From a bacterium (GTDB lineage: Bacteria > Chloroflexota > Dormibacteria > UBA8260 > Bog-877): a stretch of DNA of 8,274 nt. The stretch is from contig JAJYWT010000135.1 in the NCBI GenBank assembly GCA_021791345.1, forward strand, positions 1 through 8,274. Reading direction: 5' to 3'. The translations under genes and the position numbers were made by a program. The notes under the pieces were generated by a model, which did not search any database, was not told the origin of the DNA, and was given only the letters and a program-made list of their open reading frames with translations. Below are positions 1-4,873 of this stretch, one piece after another (the first letter of the stretch is position 1; every line of letters starts with the position of its first letter).

Positions 1-75
1 CGGGGCGCGCGGCTCATCCACGGTGGCGCTCAGGGTGGTTGCCCGAGCGATCGAATCGCGCTGCGGGTTTGACAC
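1..75 (-). CDS. Possible N-terminus of a divergent gene, cut by window edge
   Basis: A minus-strand frame opens with GTG at 75 and stays open to base 1, giving 25 residues starting VSNPQRDSIARATTLSATVD. Its codons mostly end in G or C, as expected for a real gene in this genome, and it points away from bioY. I see no Shine-Dalgarno site in front of it, and an ATG at 17 in the same frame is an alternative start. A plus-strand frame that ends at the TGA at 70-72 could instead be the tail of an upstream gene. The product is not recognisable from so few residues, so this is a weak call. Confidence 0.22.
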   Translation of the reverse strand, partial: MSNPQRDSIARATTLSATVDEPRAP

Positions 76-98
76 CGGCGGGCTCGGGCCGGTAGCGT
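69..98 (+). promoter_or_regulatory. bioY promoter (leaderless)
   Basis: A perfect -35 TTGACA lies at 69-74, followed after 18 bases by TAGCGT at 93-98, which fits the TANNNT -10 pattern common in high-GC Gram-positive bacteria. Seven bases separate the -10 from the A of the bioY ATG at 106. Transcription would therefore start at or next to the start codon. No Shine-Dalgarno sequence is present between them, which agrees with a leaderless message. The transcription start is inferred. Confidence 0.55.
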
Positions 99-105
99 CC
101 CCGGC

Positions 106-714
106 ATGCTCAGTGCCGTCCCCAGCTCTCGCCTGCGCGCTCCAGTCCTGTCCGACCTGATCCCGGGAGACCGGGTGCGAGACCTCCTGGTGGTGCTGGG
201 CTTTGCCGGCGCGATCGGGATTTTCGCGCAGATATCCATCCGCCTCCCCCTCACCCCGGTCCCCATCACCGGCCAGACCTTCGCGGTGCTGCTGGGAGGA
301 ATGGCGGTCGGCACCCGGCGGGCCCTGGCGGGGACGATCCTCTATCTGGCCCTGGGTCTGGTCGGCGTTCCGTGGTTCGCTGCCGGCTCGGGCGGGATCG
401 CGGTGGCGACCGCCCCCAGCTTCGGCTACGTCGTCGGGTTCGTGTTCGCAGCCGGTCTGCTGGGTTGGCTGGCGTCGCGTCGCCTTGATCGGCGACCGCT
501 CACCGTCCTGGCAGCGATGGTGGCGGGCGATCTGGTGATCTACCTGTTCGGAGCGACCTGGCTGGCCCTGGATCTGCACCTCGGTGCAGGTTCCGCGATC
601 GCGCTGGGGGTCACCCCGTTCCTGATCGGCGATGCGCTCAAGACCGTGGTGGCAATGGGGCTGTTCCCGGCCAGCTGGAAGCTCCTGGGAAGCCGCGACC
701 GATCGCCTCAGTAG
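106..714 (+). CDS. bioY: Biotin transporter BioY (S component)
   Basis: This is the membrane substrate-binding subunit that takes up biotin, either alone or with an energy-coupling-factor (ECF) ATPase module. The 202-residue product matches the family's usual length of about 180-200 residues plus a short extra N-terminus. It is hydrophobic throughout, with about six membrane segments. Family signatures are visible: LPLTPVPITGQTFAVLLGG around residues 48-65, the following glycine-rich G-x-P-x-F segment at 87-97, SFGYVVGF at 105-112, and the C-terminal PFLIGDALK at 171-179, with the Asp and Lys that are conserved in BioY. No bioM or bioN (ATPase, transmembrane) genes are in the window, so it must work alone or with a shared ECF module encoded elsewhere. 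The ATG at 106 is chosen because the promoter fits a leaderless start there. The stop codon overlaps the convergent sufT stop by 7 bases, with no terminator between them. Confidence 0.93.
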   Translation: MLSAVPSSRLRAPVLSDLIPGDRVRDLLVVLGFAGAIGIFAQISIRLPLTPVPITGQTFAVLLGGMAVGTRRALAGTILYLALGLVGVPWFAAGSGGIAVATAPSFGYVVGFVFAAGLLGWLASRRLDRRPLTVLAAMVAGDLVIYLFGATWLALDLHLGAGSAIALGVTPFLIGDALKTVVAMGLFPASWKLLGSRDRSPQ

Positions 715-1073
715 AGACCCAGCTCCAACTTCACCTCATCACTGGCCATGGTGCGCGGATCCCAGGGGGGGTCCCAGACCAGGTCCACGGTCACATCCTT
801 GATGCCCGGGAGAAACTGGGTGACGGAGTGGACCTGCTGTTCGATCATCGGCCCCAGCGGGCAGTAGGGACTGGTGAGCGTGAGCCGGACCGTGGTGTCC
901 CCGTCCTCCTTCACATCCACCCCGTAGACCAGCCCCAGGCTGACGATGTCGAGGCCCAGCTCAGGGTCGATCACCTCGCGCAGCGCGTCCTCGACATCCT
1001 CGGGCCGAAGCATCGGGGGGGCACCGGCGCCGGACACCGGCGTCTCCTCGAGGCGACTCGGTTCCTCAGCCAT
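708..1073 (-). CDS. sufT: SufT-like Fe-S maturation protein (MIP18/DUF59 family)
   Basis: This is a 121-residue MIP18/DUF59 domain protein. The family helps mature or deliver Fe-S clusters in the cytosol, and bacterial SufT commonly follows sufU in suf operons. Hallmarks are the VIDPELGLDIVSLGLVY segment at about residues 34-50, the cysteine motif TSPYCPLG at 67-74 (Cys71 is the conserved thiol), and the WDPPWDP motif at 100-106. The first 20 residues are a variable, probably flexible extension. The ATG at 1073 is chosen because GGAGAAGG lies five bases upstream. Longer starts would run far into sufU. The ATG overlaps the sufU stop by eight bases (ATGGCTGA), so the two genes are translationally coupled. 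The gene runs convergently into bioY. Confidence 0.9.
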   Translation of the reverse strand: MAEEPSRLEETPVSGAGAPPMLRPEDVEDALREVIDPELGLDIVSLGLVYGVDVKEDGDTTVRLTLTSPYCPLGPMIEQQVHSVTQFLPGIKDVTVDLVWDPPWDPRTMASDEVKLELGLY

Positions 1074-1515
1074 TGACCTTCTCCAAACCAGCCTCCAGCG
1101 CCGTCCACGGCAGCATCGCGCACTTGATCCGGGCCACGTAGCGACGAACACCGGACAGTGCCTCCAGATCCCCCATCTCCCCCAGCTCGCCGGGATCGCG
1201 ACCCTCCACCAGCAGGCCCCGGAAACGCTGGATCAGGTCATGAACCTCCTCCAGGGTGCGGCCCTCGATCTCCTCAGCCATCATCGAGGCGGATGCCATG
1301 GAGATGGAGCACCCCTGCCCCTCGAATCCCACCGCCTCCAGCCGGCCGTCGCGCAGACGCAGGCTGATGTCCACCTCGTCGCCGCACAGGGGGTTGTGTC
1401 CGTGCTCCTGGGCGTCGGCCGGCGTCACCGGTCCGCGATGACGGGGATGGCGGTAATGGTCGAGGAGAATCTCCCGGAAGAGCTCGTCGTCGACCGTGGG
1501 CTCTCTAGCTTCCAT
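1066..1515 (-). CDS. sufU: SufU, Fe-S assembly sulfur-transfer protein
   Basis: This 149-residue protein is of the SufU/IscU-like family. In Gram-positive bacteria SufU is a zinc-dependent partner that accepts sulfur from the cysteine desulfurase SufS for Fe-S cluster assembly on SufBCD. The N-terminal FREILLDHYRHPRHRG is typical. The zinc and sulfur-transfer ligands are all present: Cys44 and Asp46 in NPLCGDEVDI, Cys69 in GQGCSIS, and Cys132 in RIKCAMLPW. This intactness argues for a functional protein. The ATG at 1515 fits the family N-terminus. A TTG at 1539 would add eight atypical residues and begins inside a terminator T-run. GGAGGA lies directly against the ATG, too close to be a normal ribosome site, and TACGAT six bases upstream could serve as the -10 of a leaderless start. 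sufS and sufBCD are not in the window. Confidence 0.92.
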   Translation of the reverse strand: MEAREPTVDDELFREILLDHYRHPRHRGPVTPADAQEHGHNPLCGDEVDISLRLRDGRLEAVGFEGQGCSISMASASMMAEEIEGRTLEEVHDLIQRFRGLLVEGRDPGELGEMGDLEALSGVRRYVARIKCAMLPWTALEAGLEKVNG

Positions 1516-1521
1516 TCCTCC

Positions 1522-1527
1522 ATCGTA
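1522..1527 (-). promoter_or_regulatory. Candidate -10 element for leaderless sufU
   Basis: The minus strand reads TACGAT here, a TANNAT-type -10, six bases before the sufU ATG. Because an intrinsic terminator ends only about ten bases further upstream, sufU needs either readthrough or a promoter in this spot. The region where a -35 should be lies within the terminator hairpin and matches TTGACA poorly, so this is a moderate to weak call. Confidence 0.38.
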
Positions 1528-1537
1528 CGCCTCGCAC

Positions 1538-1573
1538 AAAAAACGGCAGGGCCGGACTCAGTCCGGCCCTGCC
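1538..1573 (-). terminator. Intrinsic terminator upstream of sufU
   Basis: A perfect inverted repeat of 14 bases per arm (1545-1558 and 1560-1573, GGCAGGGCCGGACT and its complement) is followed on the minus strand by GTTTTTTG. This is a textbook Rho-independent terminator for leftward transcription. It ends 15 bases after the stop of the small frame at 1588 and immediately before sufU, so it separates the small gene from the suf pair. On the plus strand no T-run follows, so it is not an efficient terminator for that direction. Confidence 0.87.
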
Positions 1574-1587
1574 TAGGCTTTGGGTGA

Positions 1588-1740
1588 TCAAACAAGGACC
1601 TCGGGCTCTGGACCGCGGGCTCCGGCTGCACCTTGCCGCCCTCACCCGGTTGACCAGCGCCTCCAAAGGAGTTCAGGTCCCCGCCGAGATCCTCAGTCGG
1701 CACCCTCCAGGGTGAAAGTCGGCTGTATATCATCGGCCAT
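1588..1740 (-). CDS. Possible small peptide gene with interrupted frame
   Basis: AGGAGGG lies at a seven-base spacing from an ATG at 1740, an excellent start. The first frame encodes only MADDIQPTFTLEGAD and then TGA at 1695-1693. One base over, the frame continues with coding-like composition as EDLGGDLNSFGGAGQPGEGG, then KVQPEP, but has no stop before the terminator. Back in the first frame, a tail reading GPEPEVLV ends at TGA 1590-1588, placed just before the terminator hairpin. The layout of promoter, ribosome site, short gene and terminator suggests a real gene of about 50 codons. The frame changes could be sequencing errors, a decayed gene, or a recoding event. Alternatively only the 15-residue peptide is made. 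I recognise no family. Confidence 0.35.
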
Positions 1741-1767
1741 GGGCATTCCCTCCTTTTCTGTTGAGTA

Positions 1768-1786
1768 CCGCCGGATGATCCGGCGG
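1768..1786. repeat. Perfect palindrome in the leader of the small gene
   Basis: CCGCCGGAT and ATCCGGCGG face each other around one central base, 27 bases before the ATG of the small frame. There is no T-run on either side, so it is not an ordinary intrinsic terminator. It could be an operator, a leader stem-loop protecting the message, or the 3' end structure of the large gene upstream, whose stop is at 1874. Confidence 0.5.
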
Positions 1787-1808
1787 CCGGATGGCGCTGT
1801 CACACCAG

Positions 1809-1837
1809 ATTTTGCCACACCTCCAGGGAGCCGTCGA
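1809..1837 (-). promoter_or_regulatory. Candidate promoter of the small peptide gene
   Basis: On the minus strand TCGACG (1837-1832) is followed after exactly 17 bases by CAAAAT (1814-1809). Each matches four of six consensus positions. A transcript from here would begin near 1802 and carry the palindrome at 1768-1786 in a leader of about 60 bases. It is the only AT-rich patch between the upstream gene and the small frame. Confidence 0.3.
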
Positions 1838-1873
1838 CCCCCCTCGGCGGCGGGCCGGAGGCTGCCGGGGTCG

Positions 1874-4372
1874 CTACTTGAGGACCACGGCCATCTGGTC
1901 GAAGCTCGAATAGGCGCCTTCGAAGGTCGCGAGCGGCACCCACCGCAACGGCCCGCTATAGGCCGCCCCATAGTCGGCCTGGTCCCAGGGATTGTCGATC
2001 AGGATCGCGTCCACCCCGATCCCCACCACCATGACCGAATGCTCGTGGGGACCGACCCAGGGCCAGGAGTCGTGACCGTTGCTGAGAATGATGGGGGTGT
2101 AGTGCTGGAAGTTGAAGGTGACCCAGGCCTGGACGGGATGCCCCTCCTCCAGGTAGAGCTCCATCTGGGTCATGCTGATCCCCTCGCCGGCGGCGAGCAC
2201 CTGGGCTCCCAGCGCGCGCGCCGCCTTCACCACCGCGCCGTAGTACGCGCCGGGCTCATATCCCGCGGCCTCCGGCCCATTGGGAGGTCCGATGAAGTTC
2301 TGCATCGGGTCCCCGCTGGTGTAACTCGGGCCGATCCCCGGGACGCTGCGATCCACCCCCTCGGCGGCGAGGATCTGGTTCTGGCTCTGCACGTCATTCC
2401 CCTGCAACAGGATGCCCTCGTGCGCCAGCGCCATCTCCAGGGCGGCCTCCTCGCAGTCCATGGCATAGGCCTGGGCGGAGTAGGGGACGTTGCTGACCAC
2501 GATGCTGCCACTGGCCCGCAGGGTGTCGACCGCGGTGCCCTGGCCCTGCACCGGCCCACCCTGATAACTGCTCACCTCCGCCGTGAACGTGTAGGTGGTG
2601 GCCGACCACCCCTGGGTCGAGACCGGCAGAGTGGCACTGCTGATCCAGCCCGGGCTCAGCTCCCGGAGCGCGGATCCGCTCGGCTGCACGAAGTAGTTGT
2701 AGACCGGGGAGTCGACGGACGGACACCCGGGGATCGCGGTCACCACCAAGGGTGCGGACACGAGCCCCGGGTTGGGGGACACCGCGACCGAGACCCCGGA
2801 GCATGGGGGAGGGACCACCTGGGTGCTGGCTGCGGCCAGCTGCTGCTGGTAGACGTCGCTCTCGGACCCGACCCACGCCACGAGCTGGTAGGCGCCGGCG
2901 CTCCAACCACCGGACGGATATGAGAAGGTCGCGCTCGTGGATCCGATCGCGGCGGCGATCCAGGCCGACTGACCCTGAGGGCGGTACCAATAGCTGTAGT
3001 AGGTCGTGCTGCCCGAGGGGCAGTTGCCCTCGACGCTGACCGTGACCGGCGACCCGAGCGGAGTCTGAGCTGGCGCCGACATGACCGGGTCCGCACACGG
3101 CTGGCCCTGGGGGGCGCTGGCCACCGCCACCGTCGGCTGAAAGTAGCCGAAGACGTCCAGGATCGCCGCCGTGGAGCCCTGGCTGTTGTAGAGGACCAGG
3201 TCGCCCTGCTGATTCAACGGCGGGATCGCCAGGTTTGCCACCGTCTCCCGCGCCTGCCAGTTCAAATCGGAGGTGCTGGGCGTGCCCGCCGCGCCCGAGA
3301 CGGTCATGAAGCCCGCCTGAGTGGTGTCGGTGGCCGTCAGATTGGCGACCAGCGCCGAGGCCGAGGTCGCCACCGGGGGCAGGCCCGCCACCTGCTCCAC
3401 CAAGGATCCGCGGGGCCCCAAGGTCCCCGCGTCCACGCGGGTGTCCAGGATGCGGGTGGGCTGGGTGGGGACGAACAGCGAGCCTCCCGCAGCCGATCCC
3501 TCGGCGCTGGTGAAGTAGCCGTCGACATCGACCACCACGTCGGTGGTCCCGGCCCAGTTGTAGACGGCCACGTCGCCCCCCGCCCCCAGCGGCACCACCA
3601 CCCGGTTCGCCACGGTGGATCCCGCACTCCAGTTCAGAGTCGAGGTCTGCGGGTTGGCCTGACCGGCCGGATAGACCGCCAGATAGCTCGTGGCCGTGGT
3701 GTCGACCGCGGTCACGTTCAGGACGACCGCCTCGGCCCCCGCGGCAGGGACCCCGCCTTCCCCCGCGACCGCGACGTCGAGCGTCTGCTGGGGGCCGAGG
3801 GCCGATCCGGAATACGGCTCGCCACTGCCCGAGCGGGTGTCGGCGATCCTGGTGGGGGTTACCGGCACGTACTCACCCGCGGTTGACCCGCCGGGGGCTC
3901 CGAAGTACCCCTGAAGATCCACGACCACCTGGGTCGAGCCGCTGCTGTTGTAGATGGTGACACCCGAATCCGCAAGGCTGACCACCACCAGATTGGCCAC
4001 GGTTTCATCCCCGCCCCAGTTGAGATTGGAGATCTCCGGTCGCGGGGTGCCCGCGGGAAAGACCGAGAGAAAGCCACCAGAGGTCTGGTCGGTGACGGTC
4101 ACGTTGAGGGTGACCGCGGAGGCGCTAACGGGGACGCCGTCGCTTCCTGCTATCGCCAGGGTCCGGCTCTGACCCGGCCCCAGCGGGCCGCCCCCGTTGC
4201 GGGTGTCCAGGATGCGGCGCGGGGCAAGCGGGAAGTAGGCAGCACCGGTGGAGCTGGCCGCGCTCACCACCGAGGCCGGGCCCAGCCGGGCCCCCAGCGC
4301 CGCCATGGCTACGAGCGCGTACACAGCGACCGTGAGGACGGTGCGCGGCCGCCGGGGACTGAGGCTAATCAC
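1874..4372 (-). CDS. Secreted DTR-repeat protein with C-terminal C39-like peptidase domain
   Basis: An 832-residue exported protein. Residues 1-38 form a signal peptide: RRPR, a hydrophobic stretch, then VVSA with cleavage before ASS. Three repeats follow at about 46-157, 168-287 and 300-411. Each begins P-x-RI-x-DTR and continues through LNVT, a S-x-LNW segment and a YN-x-GST element to VD-x-x-GYF, a pattern known from secreted proteins of Actinobacteria and related phyla and probably beta-rich. Residues 426-625 hold two cysteine-bearing, likely Ig-like segments. From about 628 to the end is a papain-fold domain like Peptidase_C39_2 (YvpB-like): YAMDCEEAALEMAL with Cys640, HEHSVMVVGI with His778, and ILIDNPW with Asp793. 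The catalytic triad is therefore complete. It probably acts at or outside the cell surface as a peptidase or amidase; its substrate is unknown. The GTG at 4372 is chosen because it starts right at the signal peptide. An ATG at 4597 would add 75 arginine-rich residues over the likely leader RNA. Confidence 0.86.
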   Translation of the reverse strand: MISLSPRRPRTVLTVAVYALVAMAALGARLGPASVVSAASSTGAAYFPLAPRRILDTRNGGGPLGPGQSRTLAIAGSDGVPVSASAVTLNVTVTDQTSGGFLSVFPAGTPRPEISNLNWGGDETVANLVVVSLADSGVTIYNSSGSTQVVVDLQGYFGAPGGSTAGEYVPVTPTRIADTRSGSGEPYSGSALGPQQTLDVAVAGEGGVPAAGAEAVVLNVTAVDTTATSYLAVYPAGQANPQTSTLNWSAGSTVANRVVVPLGAGGDVAVYNWAGTTDVVVDVDGYFTSAEGSAAGGSLFVPTQPTRILDTRVDAGTLGPRGSLVEQVAGLPPVATSASALVANLTATDTTQAGFMTVSGAAGTPSTSDLNWQARETVANLAIPPLNQQGDLVLYNSQGSTAAILDVFGYFQPTVAVASAPQGQPCADPVMSAPAQTPLGSPVTVSVEGNCPSGSTTYYSYWYRPQGQSAWIAAAIGSTSATFSYPSGGWSAGAYQLVAWVGSESDVYQQQLAAASTQVVPPPCSGVSVAVSPNPGLVSAPLVVTAIPGCPSVDSPVYNYFVQPSGSALRELSPGWISSATLPVSTQGWSATTYTFTAEVSSYQGGPVQGQGTAVDTLRASGSIVVSNVPYSAQAYAMDCEEAALEMALAHEGILLQGNDVQSQNQILAAEGVDRSVPGIGPSYTSGDPMQNFIGPPNGPEAAGYEPGAYYGAVVKAARALGAQVLAAGEGISMTQMELYLEEGHPVQAWVTFNFQHYTPIILSNGHDSWPWVGPHEHSVMVVGIGVDAILIDNPWDQADYGAAYSGPLRWVPLATFEGAYSSFDQMAVVLK
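3140..4237 (-). repeat. Three tandem DTR-type protein repeats
   Basis: Within the secreted protein, units lie at about 4237-3902, 3871-3512 and 3475-3140. They share P-x-RI-x-DTR at the start, a GVP or LPP turn, LNVT or ANLT, LNW, ETVAN or STVAN, YN-x-x-GST or its variant YN-x-AGTT, and VD-x-x-GYF at the end. The units have diverged considerably in sequence, so they are old duplications rather than recent DNA repeats, and recombination between them is unlikely. Confidence 0.85.
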
Positions 4373-4410
4373 CGGGTAGCCGCCAGCCGAGCGTGCGCGC
4401 GCGGCCCGAT

Positions 4411-4542
4411 CCAGGAGGGAGCGACGGATTCGGCGTAGAAGCGCAGTTGCCCGCCGGCAGCTGACCTCGCCCACCCGGCGACCGGGGTCCGGCTGGCAGC
4501 GCCGCGGCAGGGACAAGGCGGGGGAGGTAGCTCTGGGGCATG
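4411..4542 (-). ncRNA. Candidate c-di-AMP (ydaO/yuaA-like) riboswitch
   Basis: The minus-strand leader of the secreted peptidase gene carries several blocks in the order found in ydaO-class riboswitches: GGACCC (4490-4485) closing on GGGT (4476-4473) through a short CGG/CCG hairpin, then GGCGGGCAAC (4455-4446), then GCCGAATCCGTCGCT (4434-4420), compared with the family's GGGGACCC, GGGUGAAUC, GUAGGGCGAAAC and UCCGAAUCCGUCAGCU. Outer bases CCCAG near 4538 and CTGG at 4414-4411 could form the closing helix. The 3' edge lies about 38 bases before the GTG start. In Gram-positive bacteria this class often controls cell-wall hydrolases and secreted peptidases, which fits the gene. Deviations: GGGTGGGCG replaces GGGUGAAUC, and the AGCUAACC block is poorly kept. 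This is from memory of the consensus, so the call is moderate. Confidence 0.5.
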
Positions 4543-4814
4543 ACCGACCACCCCCACCATGCGCCGCCCTCGTCCCCATGGTGCGCCTCGAGACCATTCC
4601 GCGACAGGGTGACGGCGCTCTTCGGGCGCAACGGCCCGGAATCGATCAGCGAGAGGAGGGACGTGAGGGCGGAGGCTGATCGGGGTACCTTACCGCAGCC
4701 GGGGGCCCTCGGCGCAAGGGGGTGGGCCCGGCCAGGCGGCCGCCGTCGAGGTGGCAGGGCGGACCGTTGGGGTCACCAGGTCCGGTCGGGAGGAGTGCGG
4801 TCGGAACCCCGATG
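4543..4814. other. Upstream non-coding stretch of the secreted-peptidase leader
   Basis: Together with the riboswitch candidate and the hairpin to its right, this makes about 500 bases (4373-4873) without a convincing gene. Open frames run through it on both strands, but their products are arginine- and proline-rich without family features, as expected from high-GC non-coding DNA. A possible promoter for the leader RNA lies at 4687-4717. I see nothing else. Confidence 0.5.
4687..4717 (-). promoter_or_regulatory. Candidate promoter of the secreted-peptidase gene
   Basis: On the minus strand TAAGGT (4692-4687), a favoured actinobacterial-type -10, is preceded at a long 19-base spacing by TTGCGC (4717-4712). 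Transcription from here would give a leader of about 300 bases containing the whole riboswitch candidate. The spacing and the -35 are suboptimal, so this is a weak call. Confidence 0.27.
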
Positions 4815-4854
4815 GACCGTGCCCTCCCGGCCGGGTTGGCCGGGAGGGCGGTCC
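4815..4854 (-). terminator. GC-rich hairpin after the DUF4331 gene
   Basis: GCCCTCCCGGCC (4821-4832) and its exact complement (4838-4849) form a 12-base stem with a GGGTT loop, extended by GGACC/GGTCC outside a two-base bulge. It begins 20 bases after the DUF4331 stop codon. There is no T-run, so it is either a U-less terminator, as is common in high-GC genomes, or a stabilising 3' stem-loop. No gene ends on the plus strand nearby, so it most likely serves the minus-strand operon. Confidence 0.6.
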
Positions 4855-4873
4855 AGAACAGACGGCCGCTCGA

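Noticed and set aside
1560..1590. Terminator at 1545-1573 acting on plus-strand transcription
   Set aside because: No T-run follows it on the plus strand and no plus-strand gene ends there.
1693..1695. UGA in the small gene read as selenocysteine or tryptophan
   Set aside because: Other genes here (sufU, sufT, DUF4331) stop at UGA, no SECIS-like hairpin is evident, and the frame after the UGA has poor codon composition with a second UGA. A frame change explains the data better.
1580..2923. Plus-strand open frame of 447 codons opposite the secreted peptidase gene
   Set aside because: The product is rich in R, G, H and P and has no family features, while the minus strand carries clear repeats and a catalytic domain. 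It is a shadow of high GC content.
4411..4542. Cobalamin or TPP riboswitch as an alternative for the leader RNA
   Set aside because: The conserved boxes of those classes (for TPP, CUGAGA; for cobalamin, GCCACUG) are not present, and the downstream gene is unrelated to those vitamins.
4373..4597. N-terminal extension of the secreted peptidase (75 codons from ATG 4597)
   Set aside because: It is arginine-rich and would bury the signal peptide, and the DNA carries riboswitch-like blocks. The GTG at 4372 fits better.
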